From the NCBI GenBank assembly GCA_001544655.2, contig FCOD02000036.1:1-53880 (forward strand): a stretch of DNA of 53,880 nucleotides, written 5' to 3'. The notes under the pieces are model-generated. The model did no database searches and had not been told where the DNA came from. It saw only the letters and a list, made by a program, of their open reading frames with translations. The DNA comes from Caballeronia turbans. Lineage in GTDB: Bacteria > Pseudomonadota > Gammaproteobacteria > Burkholderiales > Burkholderiaceae. Below, one piece after another: positions 17,781 to 27,059 of the stretch. The translations under genes and the position numbers were made by a program. How positions within the stretch are numbered: position 1 is the stretch's first letter; each line of letters begins with the position of its first letter.

Positions 17781-18749
17781 TTACCACTCGGGCACGCATT
17801 GCGCGAGGCTCGCCTTGGTAACCTGAGGCGTGTCGACATCGACGAACTGTGCCTTCGGCGCGCTGGGGTTCGTCACCGCTGCGTACAGCGCCTTGAACGC
17901 GAGCTGCCCCATCTTTCCGGGCTGGATGCAGACGGTTCCATCGACGTCGCCGACCTTGATCGCGTTGATGCCAAGACGTGATCCACCGCGCCCGATCAGC
18001 TTTGCGTGCGAGCCTGCTGAGCGTACGGCGCGGGCGCAGCCAATCACCATGTCATCGGCCTGATTGAAGAACAGATCGATGTCCGGGTGCGCGGTCAGCA
18101 TGTTCTGGCAGACCGACTCACCTTTCTCAGGCGTCCAGTCCGTAGGCTGCGAGGCGACGATGCGATACTTGACGCCCGCCTTGTCGAGTGCCTCCTTGAA
18201 GCCCTGAGTCGTCTGCCATACGGTCGGATACCCGGGCGCGCCCTCGACGATCGCGATATTCGCCGTGCGCCCCTTGGGGAGCAGCGTCGCTGCAATCTGC
18301 CCGGCGTTGTATCCGGCATGCACTTCGTCGCTCGCGACCAGCGCGGTCAGCTTCGGATAGACATCCTTCACAGGATGCTTCTGGGGATCGCCGACCTGCG
18401 TCGCCACAGCCACGATCGGTATGTTGTGGGACGCAGCCCGATCGACCCAGGCCTGCGCGACGACAGCGTCGATCGGCAGAACGGCGATGCCATCGACCTT
18501 TTGCGCGATGAGGTCATCCACCGAATTCCCCTGGCGCTCGACACTCGTTTTCGCATCGAGGACGATCGTCTTGACGCCTGCCGCCTTCGCCGCCGCCTCG
18601 AAGCCTTTTGCGGCCGCAACGTTGAACGGGTACTGCATGCCCGCGGCAACGTAGCCGAGCGTGATGTCCTTCGCCAGCGCGACGTCTGCCATGAACGCCA
18701 ACGCGCTCGCCAGGCAAATCACGCCCACCTTCCTGAAATGACTCTTCAT
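17781..18749 (-). CDS. Periplasmic sugar-binding protein, RbsB-like (copy 2)
   Basis: A 322-residue periplasmic binding protein with a signal peptide (residues 1-26, ending ADVALA). The type I fold of RbsB/PBP-4 follows: ITLGYVAAGMQYPFNVAAAK, DDLIAQKVDGIAVLPID, IVEGAPGYPTVWQT, HPDIDLFFNQADDMVIGCAR. It aligns without gaps to the neighbouring gene at 18818 for the whole mature length, so the two are a recent tandem duplication. ATG at 18749 follows GGAG. Differences cluster in loops (for example IGRGGSRLG against VGWGGSRLG), which could shift ligand preference. It binds an unknown sugar or polyol and delivers it to the RbsC-like permease. Confidence 0.92.
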   Translation of the reverse strand: MKSHFRKVGVICLASALAFMADVALAKDITLGYVAAGMQYPFNVAAAKGFEAAAKAAGVKTIVLDAKTSVERQGNSVDDLIAQKVDGIAVLPIDAVVAQAWVDRAASHNIPIVAVATQVGDPQKHPVKDVYPKLTALVASDEVHAGYNAGQIAATLLPKGRTANIAIVEGAPGYPTVWQTTQGFKEALDKAGVKYRIVASQPTDWTPEKGESVCQNMLTAHPDIDLFFNQADDMVIGCARAVRSAGSHAKLIGRGGSRLGINAIKVGDVDGTVCIQPGKMGQLAFKALYAAVTNPSAPKAQFVDVDTPQVTKASLAQCVPEW

Positions 18750-18817
18750 GAGTGTCTCCGTCGATTTGTTTTGTTGTCTTGCTGCTTTCGTTACTTGGAC
18801 CGCGTTGAGGGCGGCGC

Positions 18818-19783
18818 TTACCACTGAGGCACGCAACTGGATACGTTCGCTTTAGTGACGCCGGGCGTCGGGATTTCGATGAACTTGCCCTTCGGTGCGC
18901 CTGGATTCGTCACAGCGGCGTAAAGCGCCTTGAACGCCTGCTGGCCCATCTGCTCCGGCTGGACGCAGACAGTGCCATCCACCTCACCCGCTTTGATCGC
19001 CGTGATGCCCAGGCGCGAGCCGCCCCAGCCGACGAGCTTTGCATTGGAACCGGCCGCGCGTACAGCGCGTGCGCAGCCAACGACCATGTCATCCGCCTGG
19101 TTATAGAAGAGATCGACATCGGGATGAGCGGTCAGGATGTTCTGACAGACGGCTTCGCCCTTCTCGGCGGTCCAGTCGGTCGGCTGGGACGCAACCACGC
19201 GATACTTCACTCCAGCCTTGTCCAACGCATCTTTGAAGCCTTTCGTGCGCTGCCAGACTTGCGGATAACCCGGCGCGCCTTCCACGATCGCGATGTTGGC
19301 GACGCGTCCCTTCGACAACAACTTCGCCGCAATCTCCCCGGCGTTATAGCCCGTATGTACCTCGTCGCTCGCCACCAGCGCGGCGAGCTTCGGATAGACG
19401 TCGTGGATCGAGCGCTTCTGCGGATCGCCCAGTTCAGTCGCCACCGAGACGAGCGGAATGTCGTGCGCCGCGACGCGGTCCGCCCAGCCTTGGGCGACAA
19501 CGCCATCAAGCGGCAGAAAAGCGATGCCGTCGACTTTCTGCGAAATCAGGTCGTCGATTGCGTTGCCTTGCTTCTCGACGCTCGTCTTGGGGTCGAGGAT
19601 GATGGCCTTGGCGCCCGCTGCCTTGGCCGCATCTTCAAAGCCCTTCGCGACAGCGACATTGAACGGATACTGCAATCCCGCAGCGACGTACCCAACCGTG
19701 ATTTGCTTTGCGCTTGCCGCACCGGCGGCCAGCAACAGGCTCGCCGCGCCTGCGCTCAGAAGACGCCTCTGAAACGTGCCCAT
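18818..19783 (-). CDS. Periplasmic sugar-binding protein, RbsB-like (copy 1)
   Basis: A 321-residue sister of the gene at 17781, upstream of it in the same operon and separated by 68 bases. Signal peptide at residues 1-25 (LLSAGAASLLLAAGAASA), then ITVGYVAAGLQYPFNVAVAK and the same order of ligand-lobe motifs ending in CVPQW. The longer open frame to 20017 is an artefact: ATG at 19783 has GGAG at 8 bases and begins the signal peptide. Both copies keep two conserved cysteines, around VCQNILTAHP and GCARAVRAAG. Retention of two intact copies suggests either dosage or different ligands. Confidence 0.92.
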   Translation of the reverse strand: MGTFQRRLLSAGAASLLLAAGAASAKQITVGYVAAGLQYPFNVAVAKGFEDAAKAAGAKAIILDPKTSVEKQGNAIDDLISQKVDGIAFLPLDGVVAQGWADRVAAHDIPLVSVATELGDPQKRSIHDVYPKLAALVASDEVHTGYNAGEIAAKLLSKGRVANIAIVEGAPGYPQVWQRTKGFKDALDKAGVKYRVVASQPTDWTAEKGEAVCQNILTAHPDVDLFYNQADDMVVGCARAVRAAGSNAKLVGWGGSRLGITAIKAGEVDGTVCVQPEQMGQQAFKALYAAVTNPGAPKGKFIEIPTPGVTKANVSSCVPQW

Positions 19784-19860
19784 CGTTTGTCTCCAATATG
19801 TTTGTTTTGGTCCAACGTCTGCGCTCGTTTCTGAACGGGTCTTCTTGTATTGAGCTTTTC

Positions 19861-21339
19861 TTAGATGCGTACTGTCTTTTGCAGCACTGTTTTCGTGACC
19901 ATGTAGGCGTCGAGCGTTGATGGACCGCCCTCTCGCCCGATGCCGCTGTCCTTGACACCACCAAAGGGCGTATCGGCGTCCGGCGTGCCGAAATGGTTGA
20001 TGGAGAGGACGCCACACTCCAGCTCGCGGCCGATGCGCTCGGCGTCCTCCAACGAGTTGGTGAAGGCATACGCGGCCAGTCCGACCGACAGGCTGTTCGC
20101 CAGCGCAATGGCCTCGCCCAGATTGTCAACGCGCACGCACGCGGCGAGCGGGCCGAAGGGTTCAATCGTCATTGCGTCGGCATCGTTCGGAACATCGGCC
20201 AGAACGGTCGGGGCGAAAAAGTAACCGCGTTCGCCAATCCGTTCGCCTCCCGCAGCCACGCGCGCACCGCGCTGCCGGGCGTCCGCCACCAGCGATTGCA
20301 TGGCCGCCAGCCGCCGTGCGCTCGCCACCGGCCCCATCTGCGCGGTCTCGCTGAAGCCGTCGCCGACGCGGACATCGTTCACTGCACCCGCAAAGGCGGC
20401 AACAAAATCGTCATACACGCTGCGATGAACGATGAACCGCGATGGCGACGCACAAATTTGTCCGCTCGCGTTCGTCTTGCCGCGCGCGGCGAGTCGTCCG
20501 ACTGCCGCGCCATTTACACCCTCGCAGACGAGGACCGGAGCGTGACCGCCCAGCTCCATCAAGACCGGCTTCATGGCCGCCGCGGCCAGCTGCGTGAGGT
20601 GCTTGCCGACCTGCACCGAGCCCGTGAACGTAACCAGCCGAATGACCGGCGAAGCAATGAGCACCGACGATATTTCCGCCGGATTGCCAAACACGAGATT
20701 CAGCACGCCGGGCGGCAGGCCCGCGTCTTCGAACGCCTTCACCACGAGACATGCCGTAGCGGGCGTTTCCTCGGCGGCCTTCAGAATGACCGAGCATCCC
20801 GCTGACAATGCTGCGCTGACCTTGCGGGCCGCCGAACTGATCGGCACGTTCCACGGCGTGAAGGCCGCCACCGGTCCGATCGGCTGTCGCAGGACGAACT
20901 TTTGCATCTGTGACTCGCCTGGCACAACTAACCCGTAGTCGCGCAAAGACTGCGCAGCATTCCATTCGAAGAAGTTCATCGAACGGTCGGCTTCCGCGTA
21001 GGCATCGGAGTAAAGCTTGCCGTTCTCCAGCGTGATCGTCGTGGCGATGAGGTCGAGTCGCTCGCGCATCAAAGCCGCTGCTTTCTGGATGACCTTGACG
21101 CGCTCCTGGGGCGGTGTGTCGCGCCAGATGCGGAATCCCCGTGCGGCTGCATCCAGAGCGCGCGAGAGGTCGTCGCCGGTCGCCTTCGGCACCCGTCCGA
21201 GCACTTCTTCCGTGGCCGGGTTTCTTACTTCGACGACTGTCTCCCGGTCGTAGATCCACTCGCCATCGATGAACAGACCGACTCGCGGATACTGTGTTCG
21301 CACCTTGCTTTGATCACTTTGAAGACTTGCGGTTGACAT
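19861..21339 (-). CDS. NAD(P)-dependent aldehyde dehydrogenase
   Basis: A 492-residue aldehyde dehydrogenase of the succinate-semialdehyde/vanillin type. Cofactor site FTPWNVPISSAARKV, general base Glu in MELGGHAPVLV (near residue 265), catalytic Cys in ASGQICASPSRF (near residue 300), and C-terminal PFGGVKDSGIGREGG. Its start lies 26 bases inside the end of the GMC oxidoreductase gene, so the two are translationally coupled. The pair could oxidise an alcohol to an acid in two steps. It is related to the aldehyde dehydrogenase at 38375 (shared MELGGH motif). Confidence 0.93.
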   Translation of the reverse strand: MSTASLQSDQSKVRTQYPRVGLFIDGEWIYDRETVVEVRNPATEEVLGRVPKATGDDLSRALDAAARGFRIWRDTPPQERVKVIQKAAALMRERLDLIATTITLENGKLYSDAYAEADRSMNFFEWNAAQSLRDYGLVVPGESQMQKFVLRQPIGPVAAFTPWNVPISSAARKVSAALSAGCSVILKAAEETPATACLVVKAFEDAGLPPGVLNLVFGNPAEISSVLIASPVIRLVTFTGSVQVGKHLTQLAAAAMKPVLMELGGHAPVLVCEGVNGAAVGRLAARGKTNASGQICASPSRFIVHRSVYDDFVAAFAGAVNDVRVGDGFSETAQMGPVASARRLAAMQSLVADARQRGARVAAGGERIGERGYFFAPTVLADVPNDADAMTIEPFGPLAACVRVDNLGEAIALANSLSVGLAAYAFTNSLEDAERIGRELECGVLSINHFGTPDADTPFGGVKDSGIGREGGPSTLDAYMVTKTVLQKTVRI

Positions 21340-23008
21340 CGAATGAATTCCTTTTGCTGAACCGGTTCAGACCGCGGATACCCTCTCTCTCTCGAATTTC
21401 CCGAGGAGATGAAGCGTCCTTCGCGATCATGTCTGCTGCCTTAACGCCGATCATGATGGACGGCGCGTTGGTGTTGCCCGACGTGAGATGCGGCATGATC
21501 GATGCATCCACCACGCGCAAGCGCTCGACCCCTCTCACGCGCAGGCGTTCGTCGACGACCGCGAGGCGGTCGCGGCCCATCTTGCAGGTACCCGCCTGAT
21601 GGTGTGCGGAGTTGCCGGTCGCCGCCATCCAATGAAAAATCTGTTCGTCAGTCTGAACCATCGGACCGGGAATCTCTTCTTCAACGACGCGCGATGCAAC
21701 TGGCTCCGTCGACATGATTCGACGAATCATCTTCACACCCGCGATCATCGCCCTGTTGTCGTCTTCATTACTCAAGAAGTTGGGCTTGAACACGGCAGGA
21801 TCGTCCGGCTTCGACGAGCGCAAGGTCACGGTTCCGGTGGCCCGCGGACGCAGTAGATACACCGACACGCCCATGCCCGGCTGGCGATCCACTTCGCACT
21901 CGCCGCCTGGATGGTAGGTAAAGGTCATCGGCCTGAAGCTAATTTGCAAATCCGCGTACGGTTCTTCTGGCCGGCTCTTCAGGAAGGCACCGACCTGCGA
22001 CGATCCGAGCGCTAGATAGCCCTTACGCGTCAGCAGATAGCGCGCGCCTTCCAGATACTTCCTGATGCCACCCAGTTCGAGGTTGTATGAACTGTCCGGC
22101 GTCGAGCGATAGCTTCCATGCACATAGAAGTGGTCTTGCAGATTGAGGCCCACTCCGGGTAGGTTCACGAGCGTTCTGATGCCGTGTCGTTGCAACTCCT
22201 CATCCGGCCCGATGCCGGACAGCATGAGTATCTGCGGCGAATTCAGGGACCCGGCCGAGACAATGACTTCCTTCGCCGCATTGAACGTTCTACGCTCTCC
22301 CTTAATGACGACTTCGACACCCGTCGCTACATTGCCTTTCAGCACGATACGTTGCACCGCAGCCTCGGTCAGCACCGTCAGATTGCGCCGGTGACGCACG
22401 GGTTCGATGAATGCCGTGTAGGCCGAATACCGCCGTCCTTCGCGAATGGTGTGCTGCATGAAGCCGACGCCGTCATGCACCGCACCGTTGAGGTCCTCGG
22501 TGCGAGGAACGCCCAACCGCTCCGTGGCTTCGATGAAATCGTGTGAGCTGCGGACCTTCGTCACGGGATCGCTCACCCACAGCGGTCCCCCTGTGCCGCG
22601 ATATTCGTTCGCGCCGCGCTGGTTGTGCTCCATCTGTTTGAAGTACGGCAGGAGATCGTCGTAGCCCCACCCCGGGTTACCCAGGTCGCGCCAACTGTCA
22701 AAGTCATTGCGGTGTCCGCGGATAAAGATCATCCCGTTGATGGAACTCGAGCCGCCCAGCGTCTTACCGCGCGGCCAGTACATCTTTCGGTTCCGGAGCG
22801 CCGGCATTGGATCGGTGTAGTAATTCCAGTTGAGCTCTTTATGGAAGTACAGCTTCGCCATGCCGGCTGGTGTGTTCACCCAGAACCTGTCGGCAGGAGG
22901 ACCGGCTTCCAGAAGCAAGACCTTGTTCTCAGGGTTGTCGCTCAGGCCGCGTGCAAGTGCGCAACCCGCCGACCCTGCTCCGATGGTGATGTAGTCGTAG
23001 ATTTCCAT
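21314..23008 (-). CDS. GMC-family FAD-dependent alcohol oxidoreductase
   Basis: A 564-residue glucose-methanol-choline oxidoreductase, like choline dehydrogenase. The FAD motif GAGSAGCALARGLSD is near the N-terminus. GMC signatures are WPRGKTLGGSSSINGMIFIR (about residue 80) and SAGSLNSPQILMLSGIG (about residue 255). The active-site His pair lies in GNSAHHQAGTCKMG and the C-terminal TNAPSIMIGVKAA. I prefer ATG at 23008 (MEIYDY), four codons inside the longest frame. It is the first gene of the long minus operon and oxidises a primary alcohol, passing electrons to a quinone or dye-type acceptor. No signal peptide, so it acts in the cytoplasm or at the inner membrane face. Confidence 0.93.
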   Translation of the reverse strand: MEIYDYITIGAGSAGCALARGLSDNPENKVLLLEAGPPADRFWVNTPAGMAKLYFHKELNWNYYTDPMPALRNRKMYWPRGKTLGGSSSINGMIFIRGHRNDFDSWRDLGNPGWGYDDLLPYFKQMEHNQRGANEYRGTGGPLWVSDPVTKVRSSHDFIEATERLGVPRTEDLNGAVHDGVGFMQHTIREGRRYSAYTAFIEPVRHRRNLTVLTEAAVQRIVLKGNVATGVEVVIKGERRTFNAAKEVIVSAGSLNSPQILMLSGIGPDEELQRHGIRTLVNLPGVGLNLQDHFYVHGSYRSTPDSSYNLELGGIRKYLEGARYLLTRKGYLALGSSQVGAFLKSRPEEPYADLQISFRPMTFTYHPGGECEVDRQPGMGVSVYLLRPRATGTVTLRSSKPDDPAVFKPNFLSNEDDNRAMIAGVKMIRRIMSTEPVASRVVEEEIPGPMVQTDEQIFHWMAATGNSAHHQAGTCKMGRDRLAVVDERLRVRGVERLRVVDASIMPHLTSGNTNAPSIMIGVKAADMIAKDASSPREIREREGIRGLNRFSKRNSFDVNRKSSK

Positions 23009-23358
23009 GCCGTCCAACAACTGGGTTCAGGGGTGTGCTGCTGTTTGATGAAGGTTATTTCCCAGTCGACGGTTAGGTCTAGTTGGTTTTTCTGGCGTTG
23101 AGGGTAAGCATCGCTAAACCAATCCTCGTGCTGGTTAGAGACCGTCCGCAAACGCCCGTCGCAGCGCCTTCGCCCGTCAGCATTAGGGCGGCAAGTTTTT
23201 GGATGCCTGCGCCGCATAAGGGAAACACCTAGTTCGCGATCTCATCGAGCGGCCCGCGGGAAGTCGCGACTCGCCTGGATGTATCCCGAGGGCGCTTTTG
23301 TTCGCCGATGCTCACGTATATCCTCGCCTTTCCTTTTTCCATATCACAGGAGAACACC
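23009..23358. promoter_or_regulatory. Divergent promoter region between the two central operons
   Basis: These 350 bases separate the GMC-ABC operon (minus) from the ABM-kinase operon (plus) and must hold both promoters. I see no gene. At 23215-23235 is the quasi-palindromic TAAGGGAAACACCTAG, which could be a regulator site; I have no proof. AGGAG just before 23359 serves the ABM gene. No LysR gene is adjacent, so control probably comes from a regulator elsewhere. Confidence 0.45.
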
Positions 23359-23649
23359 ATGTCCGAGGTATCCGCGATTGCCATCTCTTTTGCAAAGCCT
23401 GGGTGCGAGGAGAAGTTGGCCGACGCGCTCGAAGACTTGCTCGCGCCCGTTCACGAAGAAGAGGGCGTGCTTCAGTACGAGATGTACCGCGATATGCAGG
23501 AGCCGCGCTGCTTCGTCTTTATCGAACGATGGGAAAGCCTGGAGACTTTCAACGCGCATTGCATCTCGCCGCACGTCAAGGCTTACCTGCAGAAGACGGA
23601 AGGCTGGGTCGAGAGCAATAAGATTCACGTGCTCAAGCAAGGTAAGTAA
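23359..23649 (+). CDS. Antibiotic biosynthesis monooxygenase (ABM) domain protein
   Basis: A 96-residue single ABM domain, a ferredoxin-like fold that dimerises. VSAIAISFAKPGCEEKLADAL begins strand 1, HEEEGVLQYEMYRDMQEP follows, then FVFIERWESLETFNAHCISP with the conserved E-W and H. Relatives are cofactor-free quinol monooxygenases (YgiN) or autoinducer-2 processing proteins (LsrG). The start at 23359 has AGGAG seven bases upstream. It heads the plus operon whose later genes handle sugar acids, so an isomerase-like role is also possible. Confidence 0.88.
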   Translation: MSEVSAIAISFAKPGCEEKLADALEDLLAPVHEEEGVLQYEMYRDMQEPRCFVFIERWESLETFNAHCISPHVKAYLQKTEGWVESNKIHVLKQGK

Positions 23650-23784
23650 CTGGTTCAACAGCGGCCTTCAGCCTTGCTTACCGTCGAGCGAACAAAATCG
23701 AACTGGACCTGACAGGCAACGAGGCAATAACCTGCGTTGGAAGGAGACACCTCACCGCGTCATTTCCATTAAAAGAGCATATCC

Positions 23785-24609
23785 ATGAAAGAGCATCAGG
23801 CGACGCTCGTGGCCGATGGCTTCGTCTTCCTGGAGGCGCCACGCTGGTTCGACAACCGGCTTTGGGTGTCGGACGTTTTCGATTCCAAGCTTTATATCGT
23901 CGCCGAAGACGGTACCCGCAGCGTCGTCTGTGAGGTGCCGGGACGCCCGGCAGGCATCGGCTTCCTGTCAGACATGACGCCCATTGTCGTGTCATGCGCC
24001 CAGAGGAAGCTGATGAGGGTGTCGAACGGCGCCCTTTCGGTTTATGCGGACCTGAGCGATATAGCGACTGGAGACCTCAACGATCTCGTGGTCGATGAAG
24101 CCGGCCGCGTGTATGTCGGCAACTTCGGCTACGACTTGTTCGGCGGGGCGCCCATACAACTGACCGATATGCATGCCGTCGAGCCTGACGGCTCCATTCG
24201 CGTCGCAGCCGAGGGACTGGAATTTCCCAACGGCGCCGTGATCAAGGACGGCGGACGCACGCTCGTGGTCGCCGAGACCTGGTGCGGCAAGCTCACCGCG
24301 TATGACAGAGCGAATGACGGCACGTTATCGAACAGGCGAGTCTTCGCGGACCTCAAGGGCAGGCAGCCCGATGGAATCTGTGCCGACAAGCACGGCGCCA
24401 TCTGGGCGGGTTGCTATAACACCGGCGAGTTCGTTCGTGTACTCGAAGGCGGCGAAATCACGGACCGCATACGGTTCGAGGGCAACGCCGTGTCGTGCAC
24501 GCTAGGCGGCAGAGACGGAAAAACGCTCTATTGCTGCGTGTACCTTGGAACGGATCAACAACTGCAAGCGCGACAGCCGCGCAGCGCCATCTTTAAAACG
24601 GAGCTATGA
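23785..24609 (+). CDS. SMP-30/gluconolactonase-type lactonase
   Basis: A 274-residue six-bladed beta-propeller of the SMP-30/regucalcin/gluconolactonase family. Metal and catalytic positions visible are Glu in FLEAPRWFDNRLWVSDV, the GDLNDLVVDEAGRVYVGN segment (Asn), LEFPNGAVIKDGG (Asn) and RQPDGICADKHGAIWAG (Asp). Such enzymes hydrolyse aldonolactones to aldonic acids in the cytoplasm. Lying between the ABM gene and an SDR, it fits an oxidation sequence sugar to lactone to acid. The following SDR gene starts five bases later. Confidence 0.9.
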   Translation: MKEHQATLVADGFVFLEAPRWFDNRLWVSDVFDSKLYIVAEDGTRSVVCEVPGRPAGIGFLSDMTPIVVSCAQRKLMRVSNGALSVYADLSDIATGDLNDLVVDEAGRVYVGNFGYDLFGGAPIQLTDMHAVEPDGSIRVAAEGLEFPNGAVIKDGGRTLVVAETWCGKLTAYDRANDGTLSNRRVFADLKGRQPDGICADKHGAIWAGCYNTGEFVRVLEGGEITDRIRFEGNAVSCTLGGRDGKTLYCCVYLGTDQQLQARQPRSAIFKTEL

Positions 24610-24613
24610 AGCA

Positions 24614-25390
24614 ATGACGACGCATCGCAAGTGGAACTATGAGGGGAAAGTGGCTTTCGTGACCGGCGCGGCGAACGGCATCGGACAGGCAACGGCCCTG
24701 GCTTTCGCCCAGGAAGGCGCGGATGTCGTCGTGGTCGATCTCTCGGAAGAAGCCGCACAGGCAACTGTGCGGATGGTCGAAGCGGAAGGCGTCCGCGCGC
24801 TCGCCGTGAAATGCGATGTCTCAAAGCCCGACAACGTGCAGGCCGCGCTTGCGGCAACCATCGATAAATTCGACCGGCTCGACTTCGCATTCAATAACGC
24901 AGGCATCGAGCAAGCGCTCGCCTACACGGCCGACATTCCCGACGAAGCCTTCGAACGCAATCTGCGTGTGAATCTCGGCGGCGTCTTCTACTGCATGAAG
25001 TACCAGATTCCGATCATGCTCAAGAACGGCGGCGGTTCCATTGTCAACACGTCGTCTGGCGCGGGCGTGGTGGGCATCCGCGGCCAGGCTGCTTACTGTG
25101 CGGCCAAGCACGGCGTCATCGGTCTCACGAAGTCGGCAGCGCTCGAGTATGGGAAAGATGGCGTACGCATCAACGCGGTGTGTCCGGGCATCATCGATAC
25201 CCCGATGATCGGCCGCTTCACGCAAGGCACCGAAGAGAACCGCAAGCGGATGATCGCCCAAGAGCCGATTGGCCGCCTGGGTCGTCCGGAGGAGATCGCC
25301 AACACCGTCCTCTGGCTGTGTTCCGATGTAGCGGGGTTCGCCATTGGTCATGCAGTCGTGGTCGACGGCGGACAGACAGCGGGCCTCTGA
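24614..25390 (+). CDS. SDR-family oxidoreductase
   Basis: A 258-residue classical SDR: VTGAANGIGQATALAFAQEG cofactor loop, NNAG near residue 92, Ser in NTSSGAG near residue 145, YCAAKHG near residue 158, and GIIDTPM. VVDLSEE after beta-2 indicates NAD(H). The longest frame begins at 24545 inside the lactonase gene, but ATG at 24614 matches the family start, with GGAG ten bases upstream. It may oxidise the sugar to the lactone used by the neighbouring SMP-30 enzyme. Its YxxxK region and C-terminus (VVVDGGQTAGL) resemble the SDR at 9127, but the two differ widely elsewhere. Confidence 0.9.
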   Translation: MTTHRKWNYEGKVAFVTGAANGIGQATALAFAQEGADVVVVDLSEEAAQATVRMVEAEGVRALAVKCDVSKPDNVQAALAATIDKFDRLDFAFNNAGIEQALAYTADIPDEAFERNLRVNLGGVFYCMKYQIPIMLKNGGGSIVNTSSGAGVVGIRGQAAYCAAKHGVIGLTKSAALEYGKDGVRINAVCPGIIDTPMIGRFTQGTEENRKRMIAQEPIGRLGRPEEIANTVLWLCSDVAGFAIGHAVVVDGGQTAGL

Positions 25391-25443
25391 TCGACGAATC
25401 GACGGCGACCTTCGACGGTTAGCGAAGCCATGGAGACAGGTGC

Positions 25444-26925
25444 GTGAAGACATATCAGCTGTGGATCGACGGGAAGCCCGAAGATCCCGCGAAGGGCCAG
25501 TGGATCGACACGGTGGATCCCTACACCGGCGAGCCGTGGGCCAAGATTCCTCGCGGGACCGCTGGAGATTCCGCGCGCGCCGTAGAAGCCGCCAAGCGCG
25601 CGCTGGACGACGGTCCGTGGAGCCGGATGACCGCAACCGAGCGCGGCAAGGTGATGCGGCGCATCGGCGACCTGATCGTCCAGCACGCCGGGCAACTCGC
25701 CGCGACAGAGACGCGGGACAACGGCAAAGTCTTCACGGAGATGCAAGGTCAGCTCAAGACCATTCCCGAATACTGGTACTACTACGGTGGGCTTGCGGAC
25801 AAGATTGAAGGCGCCGTCATGCCTGTCGAGAAGGCTGACGTCTTTGCTTTCACTACGCATGAGCCAGTGGGCGTCGTCGCCGCCCTGACCGCGTGGAATT
25901 CGCCGCTGCAGTTCCTGTCGTTGAAGTGCGCTCCTGCGTTGGCCGCCGGCTGCACGGTCGTTGTCAAGCCTTCGGAATTTGCGTCAGCGAGTTCGCTCGA
26001 ATTTGCAGCGCTCACCAAAGAAGCCGGACTGCCCGACGGAGTCTTCAATGTCGTCACGGGCTACGGCAACGAAGTAGGCGCTGCGCTCGTCGAGCACGAC
26101 GACGTCGCAAAGATCAGCTTCACCGGCTCGGATATCACAGGCAAGCGGATCTACGAGACCGCGGCCGGAGGCATGAAGCGCGTCTCGATGGAGCTCGGGG
26201 GAAAGTCGCCGAATATTGTTTTCGAGGATGCCGACCTTGATGCTGCAGCAGTCGGCGTCGTCTCGGGCATCTTTGGCGCGGCCGGTCAGATGTGCATCGC
26301 CGGCTCACGGCTCCTAGTGCAGAATTCGATCAAGGAAAGTTTCACCGAACGTCTGCTCGCTCTCGCCCGCGGTGTGAGGCTCGGCGACCCGATGCAGCCG
26401 GAGACGAATGTCGGGCCCGTCGCAACGCCTCCTCAATATGCGAAGGTGCTCGACTACATCGAAATTGCAAGACGCGACGGCGCTCGTTGCATTCTCGGCG
26501 GCAAGCCCGCTTCCGGCCCAGGGCTAACGGGCGGCCAGTTCGTCGAGCCGACCATCTTTACGGACGTCACCAACGACATGCGCATTGCGCAAGAGGAAGT
26601 CTTCGGTCCCGTGCTGTCCATCATCGGGTTCGATGACGAGCAACATGCCGTGACGTTGGCAAACAGCGTGATTTATGGCCTGGTCGCGGGCGTCTGGACC
26701 GGGAACATCGGCCGCGCGATGCGCATGACCAGGGCCCTGAAAGCCGGCACCGTCTGGGTCAATACATACCGAGCCTACAGTTTCATGATGCCGTTTGGCG
26801 GCATGAAGATGTCGGGCATCGGTCGCGAGAACGGAATCGAAGCGGTTCATGAGTTCCTCGAAACCAAGAGCGTCTTCCTGTCTACCTCCGACAAGCCGCC
26901 AGCGAATCCATTCGTCCAGCGGTAA
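25444..26925 (+). CDS. Aldehyde dehydrogenase
   Basis: A 493-residue aldehyde dehydrogenase of the BetB/AldA type. AWNSPLQFLSLKCAPALAAG cofactor segment near residue 155, MELGGKSPNIVFEDADLDAA (Glu base), catalytic Cys in AAGQMCIAGSR near residue 289, and C-terminal MPFGGMKMSGIGRENG. GTG at 25444 is the start, with GGAGACAGGTGC upstream. It probably oxidises a hydroxy-aldehyde intermediate of the pathway. It is more distant from the aldehyde dehydrogenases at 19861 and 38375 than those two are from each other, judging by the active-site segments. Confidence 0.93.
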   Translation: MKTYQLWIDGKPEDPAKGQWIDTVDPYTGEPWAKIPRGTAGDSARAVEAAKRALDDGPWSRMTATERGKVMRRIGDLIVQHAGQLAATETRDNGKVFTEMQGQLKTIPEYWYYYGGLADKIEGAVMPVEKADVFAFTTHEPVGVVAALTAWNSPLQFLSLKCAPALAAGCTVVVKPSEFASASSLEFAALTKEAGLPDGVFNVVTGYGNEVGAALVEHDDVAKISFTGSDITGKRIYETAAGGMKRVSMELGGKSPNIVFEDADLDAAAVGVVSGIFGAAGQMCIAGSRLLVQNSIKESFTERLLALARGVRLGDPMQPETNVGPVATPPQYAKVLDYIEIARRDGARCILGGKPASGPGLTGGQFVEPTIFTDVTNDMRIAQEEVFGPVLSIIGFDDEQHAVTLANSVIYGLVAGVWTGNIGRAMRMTRALKAGTVWVNTYRAYSFMMPFGGMKMSGIGRENGIEAVHEFLETKSVFLSTSDKPPANPFVQR

Positions 26926-27059
26926 GACCCACTTACCACCACGCCGAGAAAATGCGACTCGACGCAGGGCCTGCCCAGGCGCACCATAACCTTGCGCCGT
27001 GTTGTTTGCGCGGCCGTCGGCCGAGTACATCGTCGGCATTAAAAATCAGGAGGAGATAA

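Noticed and set aside
18818-20017. 399-residue version of the first binding protein
   Set aside because: The extra N-terminal part has no homology and hides the signal peptide; ATG at 19783 has a proper ribosome site.
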